64,000 nt of DNA from Gemmataceae bacterium (GCA_022842245.1 JALHPZ010000033.1:1-64000), one strand, 5' to 3'. Positions 52,313 to 61,010 are shown, counted from the first letter of the stretch. Notes: generated by a model not told the origin, from the sequence alone. Numbers and translations: made by a program.

Positions 52313-53043
52313 TGGGGTGCCTCGTTCACGATCGTGGAGTAGACGCGGATCTTGTTGTCGCGCTTCCGCTTTTCCAGTTCGCCCACCAGTTCCAGCAGCT
52401 TCTCGCTCGGCAGCTCCTTGTGGCAGGCCACGTGCACCGACGGCGCCGGTTCCCGGCGGCTCAGGAGTTCGTTCAGCTTCGCGTCCAGCACCTTGAGCAG
52501 GTCCGTCAGTTCCGGCAGGCTGTCGGCGCTCGGGTCGGGCGACGCCTGGCCGATGCGCAGCGTGTACTTCGGCTGGTCCCGCAGGTCCTTGTCGATCTCG
52601 ATGGTGAACGCCTCCGGGTCTTCGACGAGGTTCGCGGCGTTGGCCATGTCCGGGTTCGGGAACGGCGACGTCGACGCCACCGACGCCGTCATCATGAAGA
52701 ACACCAGCAGCACGAGGCTGATGTCGATCAGCGGAATCATGTCCGGGTCGTCGTCGTCGTCGCCGTGGGATTTCTTCCAGCCGACGTCCATCTCGATCGG
52801 CTCGATGGCTTCGGTCGGCTTCGAGGGGATGGTCGGGTTGTCGGCGGTTCGGACGAAGAGGTAATCGCCGACGACGGGGTGGTCGGCGACGCGCGTCCAG
52901 TTCTCGCCGGGTCCGGCGTCCTTCACCTTGTCGTCGGGCGACAGGCGGCCCTGCTGCGCCCAGTCGGTGATGGCGCCGAACGGAACGCCCCGGTAGATGG
53001 TGTTCGTGGAAACCAGCCAGACATCGAACGCCGCGACGGGCAT
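52309..53043 (-). CDS. ExbD/TolR-family protein with GYF_2-like head
   Basis: This 244-residue protein has a GYF_2-like domain at 6-65 (FDVWLVSTNTIYRGVPFGAI, then WAQQGRLSPDDKV), then IPLIDISLVLLVFFMMTASV with the conserved Asp in the TM, and a periplasmic domain. GYF_2 heads usually bind Pro-rich or signalling partners in the cytoplasm; fused to ExbD they are a planctomycete trait. It begins three bases after the ExbB stop. Confidence 0.88.
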   Translation of the reverse strand: MPVAAFDVWLVSTNTIYRGVPFGAITDWAQQGRLSPDDKVKDAGPGENWTRVADHPVVGDYLFVRTADNPTIPSKPTEAIEPIEMDVGWKKSHGDDDDDPDMIPLIDISLVLLVFFMMTASVASTSPFPNPDMANAANLVEDPEAFTIEIDKDLRDQPKYTLRIGQASPDPSADSLPELTDLLKVLDAKLNELLSRREPAPSVHVACHKELPSEKLLELVGELEKRKRDNKIRVYSTIVNEAPQ

Positions 53044-53046
53044 GGG

Positions 53047-53862
53047 TTATCTCCTCGCCCGTTCGCGGCGGGACGAGCGGCGGTCGTCGTCGTCCTCGTC
53101 TTCCTCATCGTCCTCGTCATCCGCGTCGGCGGGGCGACGGCCGCGGGCCGGCTTCTCGCCGCGGGAGCGAGCCGGAGCCGCGTCGGCCTTGCCTTCGAGC
53201 GGATCTTCGAGCGTGCCCGCCTTCGCGTTCTGCACCAGCACGATGAGCTTCTGAGCCGATGCCTTCATCTTCGTCTCGAAGCGGGCGATCCAGTCCTTGA
53301 ACAGGACGTGCATGAAGACGAGCGGAATCGCCGTCAACAATCCGAGCGCGGTGGCGAAGAGGGCGAGGCCGATCGACTCGGCCTGAGCGCCGACGTTGCC
53401 GCCGCCGCCCGCACCCGCGCCCTTCGCGGTCGCCTCGCCGATCTTCGAGAAGGTGCCGATCATCGAGATGACCGTGCCGAGCAGGCCGACCATCGTGGAG
53501 ATCTTGGCGATGGCGAGGATGGGCGCGAGCAGGAAGTTCAGGCGGGGAACAATCTCGAGTTCGACGGCGCTGGCCATGCTGCGGCGCATGGCGGCGACGC
53601 CTTGTTCGGAGGCTTCGAGTCCGGCGACGTAGAGGACGTTGGGGATAAGCCCGCGTTCGTTCCGGCAGAGGGCGACGGCGCCCTTGGTGCCGTTGCGCTT
53701 CAGTTGCGATTGGAGTTCGGGGAGGAACTTGTCCATCCGCGTCTTGGCGCTGACGTTGAGCAGGTGCCGCCAGGCGACGAGGAGGAAGGCGACGAGGGTC
53801 ATCACGGTCATGGGGACCGCGAAGAACCATTCGTTGGTGTAGAAGTTGAGAAGCGCTTTCAT
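53047..53862 (-). CDS. MotA/TolQ/ExbB proton channel family protein
   Basis: This 271-residue protein has a TM at about 13-30 (FFAVPMTVMTLVAFLLVAWR) and the ExbB core with LNFLLAPILAIAKISTMVGL LGT-type and GLALFATALGLLTAIPLVFM. Conserved Thr and Ala residues in these helices line the ion path. The C-terminus is a long disordered Arg/Asp/Glu tail. It is the first gene of the exbB-exbD-exbD operon, divergent from the prenyltransferase-like gene. Confidence 0.9.
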   Translation of the reverse strand: MKALLNFYTNEWFFAVPMTVMTLVAFLLVAWRHLLNVSAKTRMDKFLPELQSQLKRNGTKGAVALCRNERGLIPNVLYVAGLEASEQGVAAMRRSMASAVELEIVPRLNFLLAPILAIAKISTMVGLLGTVISMIGTFSKIGEATAKGAGAGGGGNVGAQAESIGLALFATALGLLTAIPLVFMHVLFKDWIARFETKMKASAQKLIVLVQNAKAGTLEDPLEGKADAAPARSRGEKPARGRRPADADDEDDEEDEDDDDRRSSRRERARR

Positions 53863-54070
53863 GCCGCGGTACCGAGCGTCGGGGACGTGTCGAGTCTTCC
53901 TCTAGCATTACAGAAGGGGAACGGGGGAGCAAGCACGGCGTTGGACGACGCGCGGCCCGGCCGGACCGATGCGCGGCGCCCGGTGCGGCCCGTCCCGGAC
54001 AACCGGCAAAGTCGAACGGGCGATCGGGATTTCCCTTGCGGGACCGGCGCACATCGCGTGAACTGGAACC

Positions 54071-55045
54071 ATGACCGCTTCACTCGCCTTCGCGTTTCTC
54101 GTCGCTACGCACGATCCATCCCCGGAGGCGCTGCGAGCCGCCGTCGGCCGCGCGCTCCCGCCGTTGCAGCGCGCCGCGACGGTTCACGCCGAAGAGCGCA
54201 CCTGCTTCGGCTGCCACAACCAGGCCTACCCGATGCTCGCGTTCGCGGCGGCGAAGCGGCTCGGCTTCGACCTCGACCCGGCGTTCACCCAGGACCAGGT
54301 GAAGCACCTCCGCGGCTTCATCGCGGACCACCGCAAGGACTGGGCGGAGAAGAAAGGGACCGGCGGGCAGGTGGATACGGCCGGCTGGCTGCTGGCGACG
54401 CTCGGCGCGGCCGGCGAAAAACCGGACGCCGACACGCGGTCCATCGCCGGCTACGTGCTGGCGCGCCACGCCGACAAGCCGAGTTGGACGGTATCCTCGA
54501 ACCGGCCGCCGACGCAGGCGAGTTCGTTCACCACGAGCTGGCTGGCGGTGCGGTCGTTGAAGGAATGGGGCGCCGATGGCGCGAAGGACGCGATCGCGAA
54601 GCGGATCGACTCGGCCCGCGACTGGGCGCTCCAGACTCCGGCGAAGGACACCGAGGACCGCGTCTACCGCCTGCGCATCTTGAAGGACGCCGGCGCGTCG
54701 AATGCGGACGTAGCGGCGGCCGCGAAAGACCTGCTGGGTTTGCAGCGCGCCGACGGCGGCTGGGCGCAGCTGCCGAAAATGGCGAGCGACCCGTACGCGA
54801 CGGCGACGGCGCTCGCGGCGCTGGGGGAGGCGGGCGGACTGTCGCCAAAATCGAGCGAATACCGCAACGGAGTCCGCTACCTACTGCGCACCCAGCGGAG
54901 CGACGGCACCTGGCACGTGACCGCCCGCGCCAAGCCGATCCAGCCCTACTACGAGGGCGGCTATCCGTACGAAAAGGACCAATTCCTGTCGTCGACGGCG
55001 GCGTCGTGGGCCGTGATCGCGCTCGCGGCGGCGGTGGAGAAGTGA
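54071..55045 (+). CDS. secreted prenyltransferase/squalene-cyclase-fold protein with CxxCH
   Basis: This 324-residue protein has a short leader (MTASLAFAFLVATHD). Near residue 45 it reads EERTCFGCHNQAYPMLAF, where CFGCH is a c-type heme attachment motif. The rest shows alpha/alpha-toroid repeats: DTAGWLLATLG, TTSWLAVRSLK, LLGLQRADGGWAQLPKM and YLLRTQRSDGTWHV. The DGGW/DGTW boxes mark prenyltransferase/squalene-oxidase repeats. The terpene-cyclase catalytic DxDD is not seen, so an electron-transfer or binding role is more likely. Confidence 0.8.
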   Translation: MTASLAFAFLVATHDPSPEALRAAVGRALPPLQRAATVHAEERTCFGCHNQAYPMLAFAAAKRLGFDLDPAFTQDQVKHLRGFIADHRKDWAEKKGTGGQVDTAGWLLATLGAAGEKPDADTRSIAGYVLARHADKPSWTVSSNRPPTQASSFTTSWLAVRSLKEWGADGAKDAIAKRIDSARDWALQTPAKDTEDRVYRLRILKDAGASNADVAAAAKDLLGLQRADGGWAQLPKMASDPYATATALAALGEAGGLSPKSSEYRNGVRYLLRTQRSDGTWHVTARAKPIQPYYEGGYPYEKDQFLSSTAASWAVIALAAAVEK

Positions 55046-55046
55046 A

Positions 55047-55637
55047 TCAGGGGAGCAGGTCCGCGACGCGGACCGACGCCGTTGGCGCGGCCAGCGGCGA
55101 CACCGATTGCGAAGCGTCGAACGCGAGTCGCGTGCGGTACTCCGCGGCACCGTCGGGCCGCGTCGCCGGATCGCGGAAGACCAGCAACTCACGATGATTC
55201 AGATCGAGCACCCAATACTCGGCGATGCCCGCGCCGGCGTACAGGCAGGCTTTCACCATCGTGTCCCGTGCCAGCGTCGTGTCGGCCACCTCGACGATCA
55301 ACAGCGCATGCGTCGGGTGGTCGGCGTAATCCTCGATCCGTCCCGGCACGACCATCACATCCGGCTGGGGGTCCGAGTCGTCCGTCGGGATCGGGTTTCC
55401 CTGATTGATCCAAGCCCGACCGGCGAAGATGGCGTTCAGCGCGTCGGCGGTCTTGGTGGTGCCGACAACGTGCGGCCAGCCGATGGGGCTCATTTCGACG
55501 ATCTCCCCGTGGATGCGCTCGACGCGCTTGCCGTCGAAGAAGCCGAGTTCGCCGAGCCGGTAGTATTGCTCGCGGCTGAAGCGGAACGGCCGGTTGCCGG
55601 TGCGGGCGGCGGTCATGGTTCCCACTCCGAATCGCAA
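55047..55637 (-). CDS. Uma2-family protein (PD-(D/E)xK nuclease fold)
   Basis: This 196-residue protein has an opening YYRLGELGFFDGKRVERIHG EIVE-type, then PQPDVMVVPG with Pro-Asp, LLIVEVADTTLARDTMVKA with Glu and the following KACLYAGAGIAEYWVLDLNH. The PD...EVxxxT/S...K layout of Uma2 is clear. It converges on the prenyltransferase-like gene, one base apart at the stops. Confidence 0.92.
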   Translation of the reverse strand: MRFGVGTMTAARTGNRPFRFSREQYYRLGELGFFDGKRVERIHGEIVEMSPIGWPHVVGTTKTADALNAIFAGRAWINQGNPIPTDDSDPQPDVMVVPGRIEDYADHPTHALLIVEVADTTLARDTMVKACLYAGAGIAEYWVLDLNHRELLVFRDPATRPDGAAEYRTRLAFDASQSVSPLAAPTASVRVADLLP

Positions 55638-55689
55638 TCGGAAACGAATTCTTCCCGATCGTCAGTGTACCCCGTCGCGGCCCGCGCCG

Positions 55690-56880
55690 TCAGTACGTAT
55701 CCAGGTTCGCGCGCTGGTCGGTGAAGCGTTCGGGCGTGATGACGTCGATCACTTCCTTGAGCACCTGGAACTGCATGACCCAGGCGAAGGCGCACCAGAG
55801 GAAGTAGCCGTTCATGAGCATCATGGACGGCAGGCTGAGGAAGATGAATCCGAAGCCGAGGTGCGAGACGCCGATGATGATCATTTCGCCGACGAAGCCG
55901 ACGATGACGACCCAGAACAGCCGGTAGACGAAGCGGATGGATTGATGCCCGAGTTCCGGGGACTTGCCCTCGACGGCGTAGTGGTTGGCGAGGGTGCCGA
56001 CGAGGGAGAGCTTGGCGAACTCCAGACCGCCGGCGAAGAGGAGTACCGCGAAGGCGAGTCCGCCGATGGTGTTGTAGAGGCCGAAGTGGACGAGGAGCGG
56101 GATGTTGGTGACGCCGCTGAGGTTGTTGAACAGGTTGGCGAACAGGACGGCGCCGACGAGGCCGGGTTCCTCGTTCATGCCGCCGAACCCGGCGGTGGAG
56201 AGCGAAATCGATTTCACGGTGAGTTCGACCAGGCCGAGCATGGCGACGGCGTGGACGAGCATGACGATGACCCCGCCGATGGCCATGTGGCGCATCGCCT
56301 TCGGTCCGAAGCAGCAGAATCCGAACCCGGCGAGGGTGAGCAGCCAGTGGGAAGCGACGCCGAGGATGGGGAACCAGATGAAGGGGTTGTCGGGCGCCTG
56401 CCAGAAGAGGGTGGAGACGAAGAAGAGGGCGACGCCGAGGGGCGCGACGCAGGAGGCGAGCGCGCCGTAGGCGAGCAGCGTGATGCCGACGCGCGCCGGC
56501 CGCGTGACCTCGGCCACGAGGTCCAGCTTCCGTTCCAGCTTCTCCTCGTCGCTCAGTTCGCGGCGCGGCCGGCGGCGGGGTTCGTCCGAAAGTTCATCCG
56601 CGTCGACGTCTTCGTGCTCTTCGACGAACTTCGCGCGGACCGTCTTGGCTCGTACCGGGGGTTCCGGCGGCTTGGCAATCGCGAGCGCCGGCGCGGGGTT
56701 CGCCGGCGGGCGCGCGAACGGCAACGGTACCGCCGGCTTCACCGGTTCCGGAGCCGGGGGCGGCGCGGCTGGCGCTTGCAACGCCAGCACCGTCTTGCAC
56801 TGCGGGCACCGGATGGTCTCGGCCCCCGGCGGCACGCGCAGCATCGCCTGACAGGTTGGACAGGTCACCATCAGCGACAT
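55690..56880 (-). CDS. zinc-ribbon polytopic membrane protein
   Basis: This 396-residue protein starts MSLMVTCPTCQAMLRVPPGA, a zinc ribbon with C7-x2-C10 and C25-x2-C28. A Pro/Ala-rich linker, an Arg/Glu-rich stretch (DELSDEEKLERK-type) and about seven TM segments follow from residue 145. This arrangement, ribbon plus linker plus multi-TM, is common among planctomycete proteins of unknown role. No transporter signature is seen. Confidence 0.75.
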   Translation of the reverse strand: MSLMVTCPTCQAMLRVPPGAETIRCPQCKTVLALQAPAAPPPAPEPVKPAVPLPFARPPANPAPALAIAKPPEPPVRAKTVRAKFVEEHEDVDADELSDEPRRRPRRELSDEEKLERKLDLVAEVTRPARVGITLLAYGALASCVAPLGVALFFVSTLFWQAPDNPFIWFPILGVASHWLLTLAGFGFCCFGPKAMRHMAIGGVIVMLVHAVAMLGLVELTVKSISLSTAGFGGMNEEPGLVGAVLFANLFNNLSGVTNIPLLVHFGLYNTIGGLAFAVLLFAGGLEFAKLSLVGTLANHYAVEGKSPELGHQSIRFVYRLFWVVIVGFVGEMIIIGVSHLGFGFIFLSLPSMMLMNGYFLWCAFAWVMQFQVLKEVIDVITPERFTDQRANLDTY

Positions 56881-57143
56881 TCGCGAAGCCTCAAATATCC
56901 GATGGAGCGGTAGACCATTCCTGAAGTTTAGTTTCCTTTTCGTTACGACACAATCGAAGCGCGCTCATCCGTCACGCCGATTCCAGCGCCCGGCGCGGAT
57001 TTTCCTGTCGCAAGGCGCGGAGGCTGGGCAAAAAAACGGGAAATTTCCGGCACGACCGGTTGCGTAAACTATTTTGCATTCAACTCCCACAGGTCGATTC
57101 CCCCCCTCGCGACCGACCTCCGCCCAACGAACGGTCGATCACC

Positions 57144-57914
57144 ATGGAACAGCTCTCGCCCCAAGTCATGCATCGGCTGGTGTTCACCGTGCTGATGCAG
57201 CACCTGCCGGAAACCCAGTGCGCTCCGGCCCTGCACCTGCTGACGGACGCGCTGTCGCATTCTCAAAGCCAGATGCGCGAACTGGCGGTCGTGGCCATTT
57301 CGGAACTGCCGATCCCGGAGTCGCGGCGAGTGGAAGCGCTCGCCCCGGCTCTTCGGGACGTTTCGCCGCGGGTGCGCCGCCGCGCGGCCCGCGCCATCGG
57401 CGATCAGGGCACGCACGCCACCGGCGCGCTGCCGCTGCTCATGACCGGGTTGAAGGACCACGACCCCAGCGTCCGCCGCGATTGCATCGGGGCGCTCGGC
57501 CGGCTCGGCGCCGCGGCCCACGCCTCCGTGCCCCTCATGATGCCCGCGCTCTCCGACCCGGACGTCCGCACCCGCGTCGTCACCGCCGTGGCGCTCAAGC
57601 GCATCGGCCGCGCGTCCGTGCCCGCCCTGCTCAACGGCCTGCTCTCGATCGACCCCGAACTTCGCGGCCGCTGCGTCACGCTGCTGGGGCAGATCGCCCC
57701 GGACGATGAACGCGTGGCGCTCGCTCTCGCCGCGGTCAACCACGACGAGGACGACGACGTGCAAACCCGCATCGACGAGGCGATGCTCGCCGTGCGCACG
57801 CCGCCCCCGACGCCGATGCCCTTGCGGCACCAGTTGGGCCTCCAGGAAACGACGACCACGACGCGCACGCCGATCCAGGCCCCGGCGCTCGAACGCTTCG
57901 TCGCCCTGCGATGA
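57144..57914 (+). CDS. HEAT-repeat protein
   Basis: This 256-residue protein starts at MEQLSPQVMHRLVFTVLMQH (57144). Four or five HEAT repeats span about residues 40-215 (VRRRAARAIGDQGTHATGAL, VRRDCIGALGRLGAAA, VRTRVVTAVALKRIGRA), each with the Asp/Val-Arg signature of PBS-lyase-type HEAT. It has no signal peptide. Such scaffolds bind proteins or nucleic acids; the partner is unknown. The start codon is in-frame with an earlier one at 57060 that reads as leader. Confidence 0.8.
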   Translation: MEQLSPQVMHRLVFTVLMQHLPETQCAPALHLLTDALSHSQSQMRELAVVAISELPIPESRRVEALAPALRDVSPRVRRRAARAIGDQGTHATGALPLLMTGLKDHDPSVRRDCIGALGRLGAAAHASVPLMMPALSDPDVRTRVVTAVALKRIGRASVPALLNGLLSIDPELRGRCVTLLGQIAPDDERVALALAAVNHDEDDDVQTRIDEAMLAVRTPPPTPMPLRHQLGLQETTTTTRTPIQAPALERFVALR

Positions 57915-57939
57915 ACCGTTAGCCGAACCGATCACCTCG

Positions 57940-57963
57940 ACGCGGGCGAATCTTCGCCCGCGT
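57940..57963 (+). terminator. terminator of the HEAT-repeat gene
   Basis: ACGCGGGCGAA pairs with TTCGCCCGCGT around TC, followed by CTTCGTTTG. It starts 26 bp after the stop and ends in the same CTTCGTTT as the terminator at 50548. Confidence 0.8.
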
Positions 57964-57974
57964 CTTCGTTTGCG

Positions 57975-58090
57975 GAATCGACGTAAATCTTTTTTGGTTA
58001 TGGAATATCTGAAGTGGGTCCGGAAAACGGGAGTGGGTCCGCCGGGGGGTGGCGCGATGGCGGCGGAATCACTTGGGTGCGGGCGTCCTG
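57975..58090. repeat. dispersed ~117-bp repeat, copy 2
   Basis: Same orientation as 30777-30893. Shared blocks are AATCGACGTAA, AGTGGGTCCGGAAAACG, GAGTGGGTCCGCCGG, GGGTGGCGCG and GCGGCGGAATCACT. It lies upstream of the secreted prenyltransferase-like gene. Confidence 0.85.
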
Positions 58091-58239
58091 ACCGACCGCG
58101 TGGACGTGGCGACGGCGCGGCCGCGCGCGGTCATCCGCTGACCAGTGCCAGGATCGATTCTCGAAGGATTTCGCCGGTCGAACGTCCGGCATTCGATTTG
58201 CACGGATAGGATGGCATTAGCTCACCGGAGTCTCCCTCG

Positions 58240-59352
58240 ATGTTGCGCCGTATCCTCGCCGTTGCCATCGTGGCGGTCCTGCCCTCGTTCTCCTACGCCG
58301 GGCCGACGAAGGCGGAGTGGCAGGCCGTCGTGGACAAGGCCGTCGCGTTTCTCAAGGCGAACCAGAAGCCGGATGGAAGCTGGGGCGGCGGTCCGCAGGC
58401 GATGGGCGTATCGGGCATCGTCGTCACCGGTTTGCTCCAGACCGGCACGCTGCCGGACGCCGAGCCGGCCGCGAAGGGCCTGACGTACATCGAGGGCCTG
58501 GTGAACCCGAAGGCGGGGCACATCGCCGGAGCCGACCCGCGCGTGGGGTTGCAGAACTACGTGACCAGCGTGAACCTGATGGCGCTCGTTGCCGCGAAAC
58601 GGGATGCGAAGTACAAGGCCGTCGTCGGCAGCGCCGCCGACTTCCTGCGCAAGCTGCAATGGGACGACGGCGAAGGGAAGACGGAGAAGGACGACTTCTA
58701 CGGCGGCGCGGGCTACGACAGCAAGAGCCGACCGGACCTCTCGAATACGCACTTCTTCCTCGACGCGCTGAAGGCCGCCGGGGCGGGGAAAGACGATCCG
58801 GCCATCAAGAAGGCGATGGTGTTCGTGAGCCGCTGCCAGAACCTGAAAGGCGAACACAACGACCAACCGTGGGCGGGGGCGATCAACGACGGCAGCTTCA
58901 TCTACTCCGCGGCGGGCGGCGGTTCCACGAAGACGAGCGACGAACCCGGCGCGCCCCTCTCCGGCTACGGCAGCATGACCTACGCCGGCATCAAGAGCAT
59001 GATCTACGCCGGCATCGGCAAAGACGACCCGCGCTTCAAGGCCGCCCTCGGCTGGGCGAAGAAGAACTACACCCTCGACAAGAACCCCGGCATGCCCAAC
59101 CAGCTGGCGAGCCGTGGCCTCTACTACTACTACACCACCTTCGCCAAGACGATGGACGTGCTCGGAGAGGACACCTTCGAGGACGACAAGGGCGTCAAGC
59201 ACGACTGGCGCGCCGATCTCTTCGCCGCGCTGGCCAAGCGCCAGAAGGCCGACGGAAGCTGGACGAACGAAAACGATCGCTGGATGGAAGGCGACCCGGC
59301 GCTCGTGACCGGCTACTGCCTCATCGCGCTCGGGTACTGCCAGCCGAAGTGA
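58240..59352 (+). CDS. secreted prenyltransferase/squalene-oxidase-repeat protein
   Basis: This 370-residue protein has a signal peptide (MLRRILAVAIVAVLPSFSYA). Toroid repeats follow: AVAFLKANQKPDGSWGGGPQ, VTSVNLMALVAAKRD, TEKDDFYGGAGY, LSNTHFFLDALKAAG, YGSMTYAGIKSMIYAGI and LAKRQKADGSWTNENDRWME. It is a distant cousin of the 54071 protein but lacks the CxxCH. No cyclase DxDD motif is present. These exported toroids are frequent in planctomycetes and their ligands are unknown. Confidence 0.85.
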   Translation: MLRRILAVAIVAVLPSFSYAGPTKAEWQAVVDKAVAFLKANQKPDGSWGGGPQAMGVSGIVVTGLLQTGTLPDAEPAAKGLTYIEGLVNPKAGHIAGADPRVGLQNYVTSVNLMALVAAKRDAKYKAVVGSAADFLRKLQWDDGEGKTEKDDFYGGAGYDSKSRPDLSNTHFFLDALKAAGAGKDDPAIKKAMVFVSRCQNLKGEHNDQPWAGAINDGSFIYSAAGGGSTKTSDEPGAPLSGYGSMTYAGIKSMIYAGIGKDDPRFKAALGWAKKNYTLDKNPGMPNQLASRGLYYYYTTFAKTMDVLGEDTFEDDKGVKHDWRADLFAALAKRQKADGSWTNENDRWMEGDPALVTGYCLIALGYCQPK

Positions 59353-59362
59353 ATCGCGAATC

Positions 59363-59435
59363 GCCTCACAGCGGCGCCGGCAAATCCCGCCGCGTGAAGA
59401 TGCGCAGAGCCACGAGGTAGCCGATCACGCCGACG
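59363..59435. repeat. 73-bp exact direct repeat, left copy (displaced permease 3' end)
   Basis: Identical base for base to 60021-60093, which contains the last 70 bp of the ABC permease gene including its stop codon. The copies are 658 bp apart and bound a 585-bp AT-rich insert. The left copy lies 10 bp from the prenyltransferase-like gene stop. Confidence 0.95.
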
Positions 59436-60020
59436 CGCCTTCTCCAATTGCGCACAGCGGAAGCCAATATGCTCCGCTCGCCGCTTGAATTTCAGATCAA
59501 TTCCTTCGGATATCATTGACTGAATCGCATCTACAACCTAGCCTTTGACATTGCTCAATTTCGGGAGATCTACAGTAGTATTAAGTTGATAAATTTCAAC
59601 AGATTACGGCATTTCTATATCTCGGAATCTTGCATTGAATCAGTATAAACTGAAATTGAAATCGCATTATGGCAACGAAAAAACGTATACTTTACACTTG
59701 TAAACGCTGCGACGCGATATTGCGCCAGAGCAAAATTCCTAATCATTACAAACATTGCAAGGTAAAAACTGTGTTGCAGTTGCGCCCAGCCCCACTTACA
59801 TCAGTAAATAATAATCCACAATTGTTTATCCTACTTGCACAACACAGAAATTCACTGGCAAAAAAGCTGAAGACCAAGGCGGTACACGATAACAAGCGGA
59901 ACGCAAAACATCCACAAAAAACAATTAATGATACGGCATCGCACAACACGAATCTTACTTCAAGTATAGAAGATTGGTGGCGTGTGAAAGGGCAATAGTT
60001 TTCATAGTCGACCGGCAATT
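59436..60020. mobile_element. 585-bp AT-rich insert between exact 73-bp direct repeats
   Basis: Base composition changes abruptly at the left repeat and returns at the right one. The insert carries one small gene and no integrase or transposase. A promoter-like TTGCAT...TATAAA stretch lies about 45 bp before that gene. The structure looks like a small non-autonomous integrative element that recreated the end of its target gene, but mechanism and mobility are inferred. Confidence 0.55.
59669..59998 (+). CDS. small basic protein with zinc-finger-like head
   Basis: This 109-residue product starts MATKKRILYTCKRCDAILRQ. Cys11 and Cys14, then His26 and Cys30 (NHYKHCKVK), with a nearby His29, make a C2HC-like finger. 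The remainder is Lys/Asn/His-rich and likely disordered, ending SIEDWWRVKGQ. Codon use (AAA, ATA, TTA) is far more AT-rich than any other gene in the window, pointing to recent transfer. No family recognised; perhaps a DNA- or RNA-binding protein. Confidence 0.55.
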   Translation: MATKKRILYTCKRCDAILRQSKIPNHYKHCKVKTVLQLRPAPLTSVNNNPQLFILLAQHRNSLAKKLKTKAVHDNKRNAKHPQKTINDTASHNTNLTSSIEDWWRVKGQ

Positions 60021-60093
60021 GCCTCACAGCGGCGCCGGCAAATCCCGCCGCGTGAAGATGCGCAGAGCCACGAGGTAGCCGATCACGCCGACG
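60021..60093. repeat. 73-bp exact direct repeat, right copy (permease 3' end)
   Basis: Covers the permease stop codon and its last 22 or so codons. Partner of 59363-59435. Confidence 0.95.
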
Positions 60094-61001
60094 GCGAACA
60101 GCACGGCCAGGAGCGGCACGCCCGGCGCACCGGGCCACGACTCGCCGAGGTTCGCCAGCCAGTCGTTCTTCAGCCAGATGCGCTGCGGTGTGTAATAATA
60201 GAAGACGCTCGCGGGGCGCAACGGGGCGACGGCGTCCCAGAGCTGGCCCAGCACATTCACGATGAACATCGACATCGCCACCAGCACCGCGAAGCCGACG
60301 GCGCGCCAGCGGTTCCGGTTCGCCGACGAGATCGCCAGCGTCAGCCCGCTGAGCGCGAACATCAGCGCCGCGAGGTTCAGGATCGCCCACGGCTGCCCGG
60401 CCGCGTCGACTGGCAGTTCGTCGGGCCCCTTCGGCAGCGCCATGCCCCCCGGCATCTTCGGTAGTTTTTCCAAAATCGAATAATCGACGGTGAACGGACC
60501 AACCATCGCCAGCCCCGCGCGTGTGCCTGCGAGGATGCTCAGGCAGATGATCGGGATCACGATCGCGTCGACGATGAGATGCGCGAAGATGAGCCGGTTG
60601 CGCGGCACCGGCTGCGAGAGCAGCAATTCCATCGTGCCGCGGTCGAGTTCTCCGGCCACGGCGCCGCCGGCGCGGCCGATCGCCCAGATGCCCGTGAGCA
60701 TCAACACCACCGGATGCAGCAGTTCCACCGCGAGGAAGTCCGTCGGCTTCTCGAACTGCACGTCCGCCCCGCCAAGCACCGATTGCGAGACCTTGCCGGG
60801 GCCCTTGAAAATCACTTCGTCGAAGAGCTTCGGGTTGATCTTGCTGACGGCGGCGAGGCCGTTGAAGAACGGCGCGATCTCCGTCGTCACGCGCTGGGCG
60901 ATCTTCACCCAGAGCAGGGAGAAGAAGAAGAGCAGCAGCGACACGACCAGCAGCGGCCAGCGCACGTCGTGGAGGAGCTTGCGAACGAGGGTGAGCGTCA
61001 T
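60024..61001 (-). CDS. ABC-2 type transporter permease
   Basis: This 325-residue membrane protein has TM1 at about 15-33 (WPLLVVSLLLFFFSLLWVKI), a large outer loop at 35-100, then five TMs. VVLMLTGIWAIGRAGGAVAG, ELDRGTMELLLSQPVPRNRL is the hallmark ABC-2 sequence where the coupling helix meets the ATPase. No ATPase gene lies in the window nearby. It starts nine bases after the otsB stop and is probably co-transcribed with the trehalose genes. Confidence 0.85.
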   Translation of the reverse strand: MTLTLVRKLLHDVRWPLLVVSLLLFFFSLLWVKIAQRVTTEIAPFFNGLAAVSKINPKLFDEVIFKGPGKVSQSVLGGADVQFEKPTDFLAVELLHPVVLMLTGIWAIGRAGGAVAGELDRGTMELLLSQPVPRNRLIFAHLIVDAIVIPIICLSILAGTRAGLAMVGPFTVDYSILEKLPKMPGGMALPKGPDELPVDAAGQPWAILNLAALMFALSGLTLAISSANRNRWRAVGFAVLVAMSMFIVNVLGQLWDAVAPLRPASVFYYYTPQRIWLKNDWLANLGESWPGAPGVPLLAVLFAVGVIGYLVALRIFTRRDLPAPL

Positions 61002-61010
61002 GGGGCTATG

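Larger units (their letters stand above)
57915..58239. other. intergenic region with terminator and dispersed repeat
   Basis: These 325 bp contain the HEAT-gene terminator (57940-57963) and the second copy of the dispersed repeat (57975-58090). No gene is seen. The remainder should carry the promoter of the next gene. Confidence 0.6.

Noticed and set aside
52312..55197. 961-codon open frame on the plus strand, and other long frames such as 18806-20602, 20712-22331 and 30805-32928
   Set aside because: They lie antisense to, or in another frame over, clear genes (ExbD/ExbB, cyclase, kinase, transporter and acyltransferase), have shadow composition rich in Arg/Gly/Val/Ala, and match no family. 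High GC suppresses stops.
59313..59516. Minus-strand 67-codon frame entering the insert (EGIDLKFKRRAEHIGFRCAQL)
   Set aside because: The first part looks protein-like, but the rest is the duplicated permease DNA in a wrong frame; no ribosome site seen.
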